From Stentor coeruleus (taxonomy: Eukaryota > Ciliophora > Heterotrichea > Heterotrichida > Stentoridae), in assembly GCA_001970955.1 (NCBI GenBank), contig MPUH01000431.1:1-54833 (forward strand): DNA of 54,833 nucleotides, given 5' to 3'. A model generated the notes under the pieces. The model saw only the letters and a list, made by a program, of their open reading frames with translations. It ran no database searches and had not been told where the DNA came from. Positions 29,102 through 39,012 of the stretch are shown piece by piece (within the stretch, counting starts at the first letter, position 1; each line of letters opens with the position of its first letter). Both the position numbers and the translations under genes were made by a program.

Positions 29102-30448
29102 TTAATGCCCAATCAGCATCCTCGCATCTTCATCACTCAAACTTTCTTTCCTCGGCACAACATGACAATTATTCTCAAAATGCTTACTAAACACACCTTG
29201 TTTCACTAAGCTTTTAGTCGGCATAAACATCACATCCTCAAGAACCCCAGCATTTGATCGAGCTTTTATCTTAACCAATCCCATTATTTTCTCACTTTGT
29301 TCAAGAACTTTCATCATAAGTTCATTAATATTCTCACTATCCATACTACTTGACATAGACAATAATTGTTTCTTTGACCATTCTTTTAAGTTTTGTATAA
29401 GATCCTGATATTTTTTACTCATTTCTTTATAATTAGAATATGATCTTGATTCAATTCTTATAAGATTTTCTTGTGGAATAACAATATCATCACCTTCACG
29501 TATTTTTAGAAAACTTAGATGTTGTGTTGCTTGATCTAAATTTTGTTTAAGCTGATTTAGTTTTTCTTCTGAAGCTTTTACTGCACCAATTAAATCTTTA
29601 TAAGCTTCTTCACGGGTTAGAAATCTTGTTAGGATATCTTCAACAGTTTGCATTCCTGTTGTAATTCTTATTTTCTGAAATGGTGCTTCTAATATACCAC
29701 CTTTTTCAAGCTCGACTTGAAGTTTTTTATTAAGAAAAGTATGCCAAAGTTGTAATAATAAGAGTTTCTGTCTCATGTGGATTGTTTCAACATTTGATAT
29801 TTGTCCTTGTGCATGATCGGTTATAAGTTCTCGATTTTTATTACTTTCTTCAAGCTGGGCAACAGCTTTACTTCGTTCCATAGCTTTTTTTTCTATAAGC
29901 GCTAGTGTATCTTCTTGAGCTTTTCTTTCTTTTGAAATATCGTCGGATAGTGTTCTTATTTTGATTTTTTCTCTAACTGTTTTTTCATAGAGCTTTTTAC
30001 TTTTACTGAGCTCAGTGTTTAATGAATACTTTTTTTGAGAAAGTTCAGTCTGTTGTCTTCGGAGTTCTTTGTCAAGAGCATGTCTATCTTCTTTAATTCT
30101 ATCTAATAAATATTGATAGCTTTTCATATAATTATCTTCTTCTCTTCTTTTGCTGACTATGCTATCTAAATAATTCTCAAGTTTCTGAATTTTTATATCT
30201 AAAGTATATTTGTCTTCAGTCATAGTATTTGCACTTCTTTTATTTGCTTGTATATCATTTTGCATCTTCTGTATTAAAAGTTGTTTCTTACGATTACTAG
30301 ATTTGATTTTGTCATATTCTTTATGAATAAGAGCTAGTTGTTTATTCATAATCTTATCCTCTTCTTCAATCATTGATAATGGATCAACAAAACTCCTTTC
30401 AGTGAGTTTTTCAGGCTTAGGGGTTAAGCTGCGAAATCGACTGTCCAT
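29102..30448 (-). CDS. Coiled-coil protein resembling outer dynein arm docking complex subunits
   Basis: 448 residues from MDSRFRSLTPKPEK. Upstream in-frame codons exist but overlap the divergent gene and are rejected. Most of the protein (about 35-390) is heptad-rich coiled coil. The block FQKIRITTGMQTVEDILTRF followed by LTREEAYKDL resembles a conserved segment (F-x-x-I-x-x-x-T-G, then F-L-T-x-E-E) in CCDC151/CCDC114/CCDC63-type proteins, which tether outer dynein arms to ciliary doublets. I recall this family pattern only approximately, so the match is moderate. If right, the protein acts on axonemes. It shares a 29-bp start-to-start interval with the RING/TRAF-like gene. Confidence 0.6.
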   Translation of the reverse strand: MDSRFRSLTPKPEKLTERSFVDPLSMIEEEDKIMNKQLALIHKEYDKIKSSNRKKQLLIQKMQNDIQANKRSANTMTEDKYTLDIKIQKLENYLDSIVSKRREEDNYMKSYQYLLDRIKEDRHALDKELRRQQTELSQKKYSLNTELSKSKKLYEKTVREKIKIRTLSDDISKERKAQEDTLALIEKKAMERSKAVAQLEESNKNRELITDHAQGQISNVETIHMRQKLLLLQLWHTFLNKKLQVELEKGGILEAPFQKIRITTGMQTVEDILTRFLTREEAYKDLIGAVKASEEKLNQLKQNLDQATQHLSFLKIREGDDIVIPQENLIRIESRSYSNYKEMSKKYQDLIQNLKEWSKKQLLSMSSSMDSENINELMMKVLEQSEKIMGLVKIKARSNAGVLEDVMFMPTKSLVKQGVFSKHFENNCHVVPRKESLSDEDARMLIGH

Positions 30449-30477
30449 GTTTGAATTATGTTCTAATATTATTGAAT
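30449..30477. promoter_or_regulatory. 29-bp interval between divergent start codons
   Basis: Only 29 bp separate the start codons of the coiled-coil gene (30448, minus) and the RING/TRAF-like gene (30478, plus). Any core promoter and both 5' UTRs must fit here or overlap the coding regions. No recognisable motif is visible; it is AT-rich (AATATTATTGAAT). Confidence 0.4.
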
Positions 30478-31410
30478 ATGAGCGAAAAGGACTTAGAAAA
30501 CGATGAGTTCCAAGATGATGGTTTTGTCCCTGAGCATTTAAGGTATATAGATGAAAAAGAAGCTCTAGAACATAAAAAGCAAGGCCATGGACATGAAGAA
30601 AAACAAGAAAACACTTTAGAAAATGACCCTGAATTATTAAACCAAATGAGTATTTCCGCTTCACGTGTTGACAACCAAACCAACTTCCCACCAACATTTT
30701 ACCGATCACGTTTTACTTGTAAAGTTGCAGAACACTTCATCTGTAAAATCTGCTCAAATGTTGTCAAAACTCCAGTTGAATGTATATCCTGCGAAAATCT
30801 TCTTTGTAAAGAATGTACTTCAACAACACCTACATGTCCATTTGGTTGTGATACTTTTAAGCTTAAAAATATAGCAAAATTCGCAGCCAACATGTACTTC
30901 GCTTTAACACTTGAATGTAAAAACAAACCTTTTGGATGCTCATATTCTGGAACTATCAAAAATGTTTTATCCCATGAAGACAACTGCCAATTCGTCGTAA
31001 CTCAATGCGAGAATTCATTATGTGATAGATTTATATTAAAAAAAGATAAAACAAGAGATCCTGGGACTCCACTTTTATGTTCAGAGATATGTGAAAATCT
31101 GATTAAATTTAGTTTGATGATTGATGAAGAGAATAAGTTTGATACTTTGCAGAATTTTATGGCTTTGACTGAAAGGTGTAAAAAACTTATTGAATATGAA
31201 GTTAAAGCGCAAATGCAGAGTAAATATAAGAAAATTGAAGAGAGTAAAAGGGAAACTGAGAGTTTGAGGAAAAGAAAGGAGAAGGTAGAGAAGGATATAA
31301 GTTCTTGGCAAAATGCACAGCATCCTGGGAAGTGGAATATAAGGACGAATAAATGGACTTGTTGTGGGTCACAAGAGATTATAACAATAGGATGCAAGCA
31401 AATAGCTTAA
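30478..31410 (+). CDS. RING/TRAF-type zinc-finger protein with coiled coil
   Basis: 310 residues from MSEKDLENDE; a longer frame starting at a TTG is not used. The N-terminal 75 residues are acidic. A RING-like finger at about 89-124 has CKIC, ECISC, CKEC and CPFGC, with Cys in place of the usual His, as in the gene at 11207. A TRAF-type finger follows at about 147-170 (LECKNKPFGCSYSG then HEDNC). The C-terminal half is a coiled coil (about 225-285) ending with CC and C residues. TRAF-type proteins are usually trimeric ubiquitin ligase adaptors; that role is inferred. No MATH domain is present. Confidence 0.82.
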   Translation: MSEKDLENDEFQDDGFVPEHLRYIDEKEALEHKKQGHGHEEKQENTLENDPELLNQMSISASRVDNQTNFPPTFYRSRFTCKVAEHFICKICSNVVKTPVECISCENLLCKECTSTTPTCPFGCDTFKLKNIAKFAANMYFALTLECKNKPFGCSYSGTIKNVLSHEDNCQFVVTQCENSLCDRFILKKDKTRDPGTPLLCSEICENLIKFSLMIDEENKFDTLQNFMALTERCKKLIEYEVKAQMQSKYKKIEESKRETESLRKRKEKVEKDISSWQNAQHPGKWNIRTNKWTCCGSQEIITIGCKQIA

Positions 31411-31885
31411 GCTTTTATAGTTTTTTTTTATATTAGGAGTATGAGAATCATAAGAAGGGGAAAAGGTTGAGTAGGAAAAAAAATTCTTCAGAGTGTACCG
31501 GTATTAGGAAATTTTAAGTAAAATATGATTAGAGATTGTTTCGGGGGAAATATGAGTTAGGTTGATTTTTTGGGGTGAAATATAGGAGAATAAGAAAATT
31601 TGGTGATGATTTTTTTTGAAAAGAAGATTGTGAAAAAATATTATTGGAAAATTAGATAAGATAAGGTAGGATTAGATTGTATAAGATATTATCATACACC
31701 CGCACATTTCCAATAACCACCTATATTATCTTTCAAGAAACAACTAAATCCACTTTTCAAACTCATTTGTATCTTCAATCAAGTATCTTTTGTATAAAAA
31801 TAAATGCACAAAGATTTCGAATACTACCTCTACCCTTCACAAACCAAACGGCTTATCAGTCGTTTAAACTTCAAANTAAAAATAA
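31411..31885. other. Tandem intergenic region with sharp skew switch and N artefact
   Basis: Until about 31680 the plus strand is G-rich with almost no C; then it turns abruptly C-rich with almost no G up to the next gene. 31795-31875 is repeated after the N at 31876. No gene was seen in the first 380 bp. Confidence 0.6.
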
Positions 31886-31957
31886 ATGCACAAAGATTTC
31901 GAATACTACCTCTACCCTTCACAAACCAAACGGCTTATCAGTCGTTTAAACTTCAAA
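31795..31957. repeat. Assembly-type direct repeat around N (81 bp)
   Basis: 31795-31875 and 31877-31957 are identical; N at 31876. The repeat contains the start codon and first 24 codons of the next gene, so two apparent starts (31804 and 31886) are one. Confidence 0.9.
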
Positions 31958-32419
31958 AAGTCCCGTTTTACCGCATCTGGTCATGAAATTATCTCAGACC
32001 TTGAAAAATTAAAGTCATTTTCCCAAAATTTACCAACTACAAATGAGAATATAGAATCATCCTTAATACAAATTCCTTGTAAGCGCAGAAGGTCAATTAG
32101 AAATCAAAGCCCCCAATTACCATCTGCTGAAACTGAAGCGATTTCAGCACTGGCATTCCTCATGCTTTGTAAAAATCCTAAAAAATCTCGAAAATGTTCA
32201 TATGAATCCTCACAAAAATCAGAAGAAAATCTCCCTCCTCCAAAAACTAAAATAGCTGAGTCTAGTGTCCCAGCTTTTTCATTACAAGATTCGACATCAT
32301 ATAGAGGATCATTAATTAAAACATTATCCCCGATATCATCAAAGATTTTCCTAAATCAAAAACCAAAAAAACATATAGACATAGCTTGGATGACTCAAAA
32401 ACTTAAAGTACCTTTATAG
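31886..32419 (+). CDS. Hypothetical basic protein, 177 residues
   Basis: It starts MHKDFEYYLYPSQTKRLISR; the same start also appears at 31804 because of the duplicated contig end. The middle is Ser/Pro/Lys-rich with a basic CKRRRSIRNQSPQ stretch that could be a nuclear localisation signal. A short hydrophobic patch (EAISALAFLMLCKNP, about residues 91-105) is the only dense segment. No domain is recognised. The intact frame and good composition support a gene; function unknown. Confidence 0.6.
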   Translation: MHKDFEYYLYPSQTKRLISRLNFKKSRFTASGHEIISDLEKLKSFSQNLPTTNENIESSLIQIPCKRRRSIRNQSPQLPSAETEAISALAFLMLCKNPKKSRKCSYESSQKSEENLPPPKTKIAESSVPAFSLQDSTSYRGSLIKTLSPISSKIFLNQKPKKHIDIAWMTQKLKVPL

Positions 32420-32565
32420 TTACTAATAGAAATATATGTAATTAGGTTTTTTATAAAATATTAATAAGAATAATTTTTTTTCCTTATATCAATAATAAGA
32501 GATTGAATAACAAGCGAATATTATCTTTTGACTGAAGTTTTGGAGCATTTATTGTATATAAAACT

Positions 32566-33936
32566 ATGATTAAAAAAATAAATCTGAAGAAAAGTCGAAA
32601 GAAAAAGGTAGAAAATAGTCCGAAATTTATAGGATTGCATAAAAGTAAAGAACATAAAAGTTTAACACCTACAAAATTAGAGGGGAAAATTGCTTTAGAC
32701 ACTTTGGATTATATGAAACAAATAACTAGTCAAGTTATTAAGCCACTTAAAGACTCAGGAGCAAGCCAAAAATTATCAATAATTAAAACCCCACAGAAAA
32801 AGATTAAAACTTCTCCATTCTCACAGAATGCAAGTAAAAACCAAGATAATTTGAGAAGTAAAACCAAATTAAAATACTCATCTGAAGCAAAAACTCCTTT
32901 TAAAAGTTTTGAAAAAATATACAAACTAACTCCAAGAAATTCACTGATTTCTAACAAATCTTTTATCAATTCATCATTCCGAGACGAATTTAGTACAAGA
33001 TCGAACTTTGAGTATTTAACAAATTTTAAAAAAAATAGAGAAGGTCTATCATTTGTTATAAAAAATAGTATAGAGAAGTTTAGGCTTGAATATATTATTT
33101 CATCTCATAAAAATTGTATAAATGCCCTTGCTATAAATAATAACTGGGTTTTTACAGCATCATCTGATTATACAGTAAAAAAGTGGAAGTTACTCCCTAT
33201 ATTTCCAAGTCCTTATAAAGAAAAAGAGTATTTAGATGGGGATATTTTCAAAAACAATACAGTTTTATTTACCCATAAACGTCCTGTATCATGTATAGCA
33301 ATTAAAGATAATTTTTTATACTCAGCATCAAATGATGGGATTATCAAACAATGGACTCCAGACTGCGAAAAAACTATGAAATTCATTTTTCCTATAAAAA
33401 ACTTCCTCATGCTCAGATCATATTTATTATGTTCATCATATGAAAATATAGCATTAATAGATAATTTCACATTCAGAAATATTATGAATGTTTATGAGAA
33501 AAAAACATCCTGTCTTGGAAACTTTACTGATAATCAATATTTTTCTGGAACTAAAAACGGGATGCTAAAACTATGGGATTTAAGAAATTCGAAATATTCA
33601 CAAAGTATTTATTCCCATTCAGATTCTGTTACTGGTATACAAAATATTGATAATATTATTATAACTTGTTCTTATGATGGGTATATAAAATATTGGGATT
33701 TGAGGAATTTTAAAGAGGTAGAAAAATATTATGTGGATAATGAAATTGAAAGGGTTTTAGGATTTAGGAATAGAGTTGTTACTGGTGGAGATGGGGTAAG
33801 GGTTTGGAATGGAGATGAGAGGATAATGCTTTATAAAGGTAGATGCAAGGATTTGATTGTGGAGGAAAATATTATTTATGCTGCTGTTGATGAAAATATT
33901 ATGGTTTGGAGTGTTGAAAGTTTAGGCAAGGGTTAA
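32566..33936 (+). CDS. WD40-repeat protein
   Basis: 456 residues. The first 165 are Lys/Ser-rich and probably disordered. From about 178 to the end there are roughly six to seven WD-type repeats. The clearest are HKNCINALAINNNWVFTASS with DYTVKKW, HKRPVSCIAIKDNFLYSASN with DGIIKQW, and ITCSYDGYIKYWDLRN. They should fold as one beta-propeller that scaffolds other proteins. Partners and location cannot be told from sequence. The start is the first ATG after an AT-rich leader. The 3' part is markedly G-rich at synonymous sites. Confidence 0.85.
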   Translation: MIKKINLKKSRKKKVENSPKFIGLHKSKEHKSLTPTKLEGKIALDTLDYMKQITSQVIKPLKDSGASQKLSIIKTPQKKIKTSPFSQNASKNQDNLRSKTKLKYSSEAKTPFKSFEKIYKLTPRNSLISNKSFINSSFRDEFSTRSNFEYLTNFKKNREGLSFVIKNSIEKFRLEYIISSHKNCINALAINNNWVFTASSDYTVKKWKLLPIFPSPYKEKEYLDGDIFKNNTVLFTHKRPVSCIAIKDNFLYSASNDGIIKQWTPDCEKTMKFIFPIKNFLMLRSYLLCSSYENIALIDNFTFRNIMNVYEKKTSCLGNFTDNQYFSGTKNGMLKLWDLRNSKYSQSIYSHSDSVTGIQNIDNIIITCSYDGYIKYWDLRNFKEVEKYYVDNEIERVLGFRNRVVTGGDGVRVWNGDERIMLYKGRCKDLIVEENIIYAAVDENIMVWSVESLGKG

Positions 33937-34801
33937 GGTGTATATAAAATGTAGAAGGTATAGGATAATAAAAAAAGATATGGATGATGAAGATGTTTTC
34001 GATAAGATATTTAAAGGATTATTTATGAGTTGGATGAGGGTTATTTAGGGATAAGATAGATTAGGTATGAAGAATTAGTTTTTTTTTTAGGTGAAAAATA
34101 TTTGGTTTTTTTGGGTTTGGTATAATGAATATAATGGTAGATGAGGTGCCAAAATTAGGTTTGGGTTTATTAAAATATGTTATTAGTTTATATGATTTAA
34201 AACAAGAAAAAATATGTTTTTTATCCTACTAAAAATTTTAAACATTAAAAAACTTAAGATAATATTTGAGATAAAAAATTACTTTTAATATTTTAGTATA
34301 TTTTTTTGATTCTACAGGAAGAATAAACCTTTAAATTAATTATAAACTCTTAAATTTCCTATTTTTACATATTTTAGAGTAATTATTATGAATAAATCAT
34401 AAAACTCACTAATCTATCATTTTCCAATTTCTTAAAATTTCCATTACATTTTAAAAAAAATCGTGCTACGAATAATCACTCTAGAGAGAAAAAAAATATT
34501 ATTTTTATATAAGCATCAACAATTGATTTTAAATCATCTAAGAATATAAATAATTACCCAATAATCTGCATAAGACTTGTTAAAATAAATGTCAATTAAT
34601 ATTAAAACCTTATATCTAATATATTGCTTATTTATAAAAAACTAACTATTTTAATATAAACTTTAATACTTGATTCAAAAAAAATAGTGAACCATTATTT
34701 AAATGTTTCAAAACACTTATGTTATTATTTGATGTCAAAATCAAGTAATATCCTAATTAAAGATATTAACTAGTTATTTGATGTTTATAAATCATAGTAA
34801 A
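33937..34801. other. Tandem intergenic region, no gene seen
   Basis: G-rich and C-poor to about 34190 (3' flank of the WD40 gene), then C-richer and G-poor towards the EF-hand gene. Long A and T runs only; no RNA gene or repeat recognised. Confidence 0.6.
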
Positions 34802-36130
34802 ATGGGAAATTTATTGGAGGCTACTGGTTCGAATTACTTACTTTCAAATATTCATACCCCGCTAGAAAAGTTAGCAAACTGTAAATATCACATAGGGTCA
34901 AACGCTCAAATAATGCGACTCCAAAAAAAAATAGCTAATCTCAATTTTTCAGAAGGTTTCTACATCCCTTTTTCAAGTCTTCGGATAATTTTTTCAAATT
35001 CGCCTCTAAAAGGCCATGAAATCCTAATAGAGCACTTCTTCGGCAATAGAAAACTAAGAAAAGTTAACATCATGGAAGTCCTCGCATCAATAATAACCTA
35101 CTCTGCTTGCATGTTAGAAGAAAAAATACAAATTACCATCGAAGTGTTCGATTTTGACAACAACCAAATTCTTACGAAAGATGAAATGGTTATCATGTGT
35201 ATATCATTCTTAAAAGGAGTCGGCATCATGACACAAAAAGCTGGTTTTAATTCTAAAGTCATTGAAGAACTAGCAAATGAAGCTTTTGATTTAGCTGATA
35301 CTAACCCTGATGGAATGATAACATATCTAGNAGCAAATGAAGCTTTTGATTTAGCTGATACTAACCCTGATGGAATGATAACATATCTAGAGTAAAAAAT
35401 ATATAGATTAAGCAGGTGGATTAATACTAACCCAGTTTTGTTACAGCTCTTAACAAAAAATATGCCAAAAGCTTTTCTTCCATCACGAAGAAGGTCGTTA
35501 CTTGAATCTGTGGGCCTTGAGTTAGAAAAAAAAATTAATTGGGTTAATGCTTCATATGAATCAAAAGTCTGGACAAACACATCCCCACAGAAAACACAAT
35601 ATCAAAATCTTAATTTTAGGACTTCAGAAGAAACTATGCAAATAATTAAAATTTTTTTCCAAAAATTTTCAGATGCTAATGGGAAAATTTTGGCTAAAGT
35701 GGTTTATGAGTTTTTAGCTGAAAATTCTGAGTTGAAAGATATTAAAGATACTTTTTTGCAAGAGTATAAATTGAAGCTTTTAAGTGAAGTTAGTTGTGAT
35801 GAAGTTATTTCTACAATTTTAAGGAGGGGAATTGTTAGATATAAGACTGCGTCTACAAGATCTTGCTCACCTAGGAGAGAAGATTCTCAGGATCTTAGTG
35901 AAAATCAACTGTTAAAACTTAAAAGGCTTTTCGCAAGATATGATCAAGACAAAGATGGATTTATTTCATTTCCTGAGTTTAAAAGAGCTTTGCAAGATAG
36001 TTTAACTCTGGAATCAATAGAACAACTTTTTAAAGAGTATGATGTACATAAAAAGGGACAATTAGAACTGCCTGAGTTTGTTCGTATGTTTGTTGCTGAT
36101 AATGTTAAATTGCCAACAGATTTGAGATAA
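34802..36130 (+). CDS. EF-hand calcium-binding protein with myristoylation signal
   Basis: 417 residues after removing one 59-bp repeat copy plus N, and a 15-nt intron at 35392-35406. I choose the ATG giving MGNLLEATGS because Gly2 fits N-myristoylation; an ATG at 34781 would add seven residues. EF-hands lie at 117-128 (DFDNNQILTKDE), 166-177 (DTNPDGMITYLE, completed by splicing), 356-367 (DQDKDGFISFPE) and 389-400 (DVHKKGQLELPE). The last probably binds calcium poorly. The N-terminal half resembles recoverin/calcineurin-B-like layouts, the rest adds a Ser/Arg-rich linker (about 330-345). It is likely a membrane-associated calcium sensor without enzyme domain. Confidence 0.85.
35272..35390. 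repeat. Assembly-type direct repeat around N (59 bp)
   Basis: 35272-35330 and 35332-35390 are identical; N at 35331. With the N it adds 60 bp, so the frame stays open and a false extra EF-hand loop appears in a naive translation. Confidence 0.9.
35392..35406 (+). other. 15-nt intron in EF-hand gene
   Basis: GTAAAAAATATATAG. Excision joins MITYL-E to LSRWINTNP, completing an EF-hand and removing an in-frame TAA and TAG. Confidence 0.9.
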
Positions 36131-36368
36131 TTAATATATAGTTTTCATTGAAATCCTACAACTAAAAAAGTATTTTAAAATACTTTTTAAACATACCTAA
36201 AAAATAATTAATACACAAATTCAAAAGCAATCCAAAGTTCGTAAATTTTATATCATAATTTGCAAATCCTATATAAAAAACATGCAAAAACAAAAAACTT
36301 AATCATCACCACATCAATACAAAAAATACTACCAAAATTCTATTATAATAATCATAAATCAAAAATAA

Positions 36369-37049
36369 CTAATTCCCTTGCCCTCTAGCTAACGGAAACT
36401 CTTGTAACAACCTCAAAGCTGAAGACAGTGAACTTTTTTGTGGGTACTCAACAGACCCTGGCCTCTCCTTAAATTCTTTCCTAGGACTCATTTCCATTAC
36501 CCCACAACTCTCTTTTTCATTTTCCATATATTTTATCCTTTTTTCCAAATTCTCATTCCTACTTTGCAGATAACATTTTTCATATTCCATCATCGCCATC
36601 TGATCTTTTAAATTTTGCACACATTCTTCTAAATAATTTTTATCCTTTTCCAGCTCATAAATTTTAAATTTCGCTTCTTTTATTTCTTTTTTCTCAGCTT
36701 TATCCATGTTATAAATTCTTATTTGTGCTTCTTGGAATTTTTGTTCAAGTGCTTTATTCAAATATTGCATATGTTGTAATTGTAGACTAATTTCTTCGAT
36801 ATCTGTGGATTTAAGGAGGTTTTTAAGTTCTGTATTAGCTTTTTCTAGTCGAATAATTTCTGTGTCACGAGCTTTACATGCTGCAGCTAGTTTTGAAATT
36901 TTAACTTCAGCTTTTGAAAGTTTTATGAGGATTTCTCTGGACTCGTTGTTGTCAATTTTGCTGATCTCGTCTAAGACTTTGGTGCCGAAGATTGACCCTT
37001 GGACTGAAAAATCTACCATGCTGGTGTAGTCTAGGTCTAAAGTATCCAT
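36369..37049 (-). CDS. Coiled-coil protein, 226 residues
   Basis: It starts MDTLDLDYTSMVDFSVQG. Residues about 30-180 form a nearly uninterrupted heptad-rich coiled coil (KLSKAEVKISKLAAA, IIRLEKANTELKNLL), followed by a Pro/Ser-rich tail. No further domain is recognised. A structural or adaptor role is likely but unspecified. The start codon is the first ATG in frame. It converges with the EF-hand gene (238 bp between stops). Confidence 0.7.
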   Translation of the reverse strand: MDTLDLDYTSMVDFSVQGSIFGTKVLDEISKIDNNESREILIKLSKAEVKISKLAAACKARDTEIIRLEKANTELKNLLKSTDIEEISLQLQHMQYLNKALEQKFQEAQIRIYNMDKAEKKEIKEAKFKIYELEKDKNYLEECVQNLKDQMAMMEYEKCYLQSRNENLEKRIKYMENEKESCGVMEMSPRKEFKERPGSVEYPQKSSLSSALRLLQEFPLARGQGN

Positions 37050-37926
37050 TGTGAGATTTTAAATTATAAAAATAGGAAAAACGCTAGGAGTTTTTTAATA
37101 GGATTATTAAATGATGTTTCTGGTAGATCGGTATGAGTGTTGAAGATATGGGATTTTAAAGGTATTTAGTGTTTGTTATTGAAAGGAAAGTGAATTTTAT
37201 GTGAAATTTTTTTTGGGGGAGAGTTTGATGTTGATTTTAGAATATGAAGGGTTAAGTTTTGAAATTTGGTGGGTTTGCGATTTATTTGAGGTACTAACTA
37301 AGAATTTTAATAATAAATAATCAAATAATTGCAGTTTTACTTATTTTAGTGATGTGGCTATTTAAAAATGATGATTAGGGGAAAACCGCGAAAAAATGTT
37401 ATAAGTGGTATGATCAGGATTTATAACTTATAATCGATGTTTATGTCTTTTATGTATTTTATCTATATTAAAGCAAAAATATTGAGGTTTATTATATATT
37501 TTTTAAATCTATAATATAAAAATTAAGTATAATGGGAAATCATTTCTATATAAAACCATAATTTTTATTGTAATTTTTATCAAATCAGACTTAGTCTTCT
37601 TAATAAATAATAATATATCTGATGAACTTAATTAGCATAATAATTATAAGTTTTAAATAAAAAGAACTCAAATTCTTTGAAAAATCATATAAAAAATGCT
37701 TAGCATTATCTTACTATCAATTTTAACACATATAATTTATATTCTTCTATATAATGGTCTAAGCAATTGTTTCCTAATTTTTAAAATGATTTCTTGATCC
37801 TACTTTTAATTAAAATCTCTTATTTTGTTAGACAATACATGACAAGCATAATTTTTTAAAAACAAAATCTAATGATTTGTTATAATTGAATTTCTTGTGA
37901 TATAAGTATTTTATAATATATAACAA
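37050..37926. other. Divergent intergenic region, no gene seen
   Basis: The left 380 bp are G-rich and C-poor (5' flank of the minus-strand coiled coil). The rest is AT-rich and turns mildly C-rich towards the MGCC gene. No motif was recognised. Confidence 0.6.
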
Positions 37927-38241
37927 ATGGGATGCTGCCAAACAAATTTAGAAATCGGCGAAATGGCTATTTCTAGCTTAGACAATTTAAATATTCATGA
38001 CCCAAGGCAAACTCAAACTGAAGAAGGTTTTGGAGATTTAAGCCTTGACTCACATCAAGATTCTGATTATCAGCCAATTTTTGAGTCAACAAAAACGCGA
38101 TTAGGTGATTCTACAATGTATTTATCCCGTTCTAAGAGCATTTCTCTGCATAGAACAGATATCGAAAGCGCGTTTTTACAAAGTTCTGGACCTATAAAAA
38201 AAATTTCTTTAAATGCTCGTAATGAAGATTCAGAGCATTAG
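37927..38241 (+). CDS. Small MGCC-start protein, probably dually acylated
   Basis: 104 residues beginning MGCCQTNLEIGEMA. Gly2 with Cys3 and Cys4 is a classic signal for myristoylation plus palmitoylation, as in many small membrane-anchored signalling proteins. The rest is Ser/Asp/Gln-rich with no domain I recognise. Its size is modest, but codon use and a clear acylation start support a real gene. Confidence 0.65.
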   Translation: MGCCQTNLEIGEMAISSLDNLNIHDPRQTQTEEGFGDLSLDSHQDSDYQPIFESTKTRLGDSTMYLSRSKSISLHRTDIESAFLQSSGPIKKISLNARNEDSEH

Positions 38242-38460
38242 CATGTGTATGATTAGAATTTGTAATTAATATTTATCTTACTGTATAGCCTGAAAATTAA
38301 TAAGTTTTGAATATACTTACAAGAAAACTATATATATCCAAAAAAAAGCATTGAAAAGTTTTATGTAAAAATGAAGTTGCCTAATCCGTAGTAATTCATC
38401 TAAATATAAATAACAACAATAAAAACATATGTTAAAATTATTCGACTTATCATAATTATA

Positions 38461-39012
38461 ATGGAATCGCTTAACAATTTACCTGAACTAAACACGAATA
38501 GGAAAAAAATTCCTCTGTCTACAAGTCGATACGAGAGTCCTTCACCAATAAACTGGAGACGAGGATTCACATTTGGGCAAAGTAAGCGATACCCATTAGA
38601 AAATCTAACTGGAAGAGGATCTCCTCCCCCAGGTTCATACAATATAAATTCAATATTTAGTCAAACTCCAAAAGGACCATTATTAAGAGGTCCTGCAGAT
38701 GAAACCTATAGTTTTAAACGAGTATCCAACATGCCTGGTCCTGGCAGTTATAATCCTTACTTGCCATTAGGACAAAATGCTCCTAAAATATCGTTTAGGC
38801 CAAAAATTCAAATGCCAACAAGATCAAAATCTCCTGGTCCAACGTGGTATTACCCTAATTTTAAAGCGACACAGGATACTAAGTATTCAGGAATTAGTTT
38901 TGGCATTGGGGATAAGCACCTTAATAAGAAATTATTGAAAATAGCTAGTCCTGGCCCTGGGTCTTATGAAATTCCAAGCATATTTAGCAATACACTAGCT
39001 AATTTCTCATAA
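38461..39012 (+). CDS. SHIPPO/ODF3-like PGPG-repeat protein, short
   Basis: 183 residues with four spaced Pro-Gly-Pro-type motifs: SPPPGSYN (about 57), MPGPGSYNP (about 90), SPGPTWYYP (about 120) and SPGPGSYEIP (about 163). These are STPGR/SHIPPO repeats, found in ODF3/CIMAP and related proteins that bind axonemal or cortical microtubules. A long repeat protein of the same class lies at 47573-51505. The third repeat has T-W replacing G-x. Microtubule association is inferred from the family. Confidence 0.85.
   Translation: MESLNNLPELNTNRKKIPLSTSRYESPSPINWRRGFTFGQSKRYPLENLTGRGSPPPGSYNINSIFSQTPKGPLLRGPADETYSFKRVSNMPGPGSYNPYLPLGQNAPKISFRPKIQMPTRSKSPGPTWYYPNFKATQDTKYSGISFGIGDKHLNKKLLKIASPGPGSYEIPSIFSNTLANFS

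Noticed and set aside
30449-30709. N-terminal extension of the minus-strand coiled-coil protein
   Set aside because: It lies antisense to the clearly coding RING/TRAF-like gene, and a good ATG (30446-30448) follows where the heptad-bearing protein begins.
34820-34840. GGTTCGAATT, resembling a tRNA T-loop
   Set aside because: It encodes GSN in the EF-hand gene; no acceptor stem or anticodon arm can be drawn around it.
35272-35390. An extra EF-hand loop in tandem
   Set aside because: It is the identical overlap copy beside the N at 35331; it happens to preserve frame because 59+1 is divisible by three.
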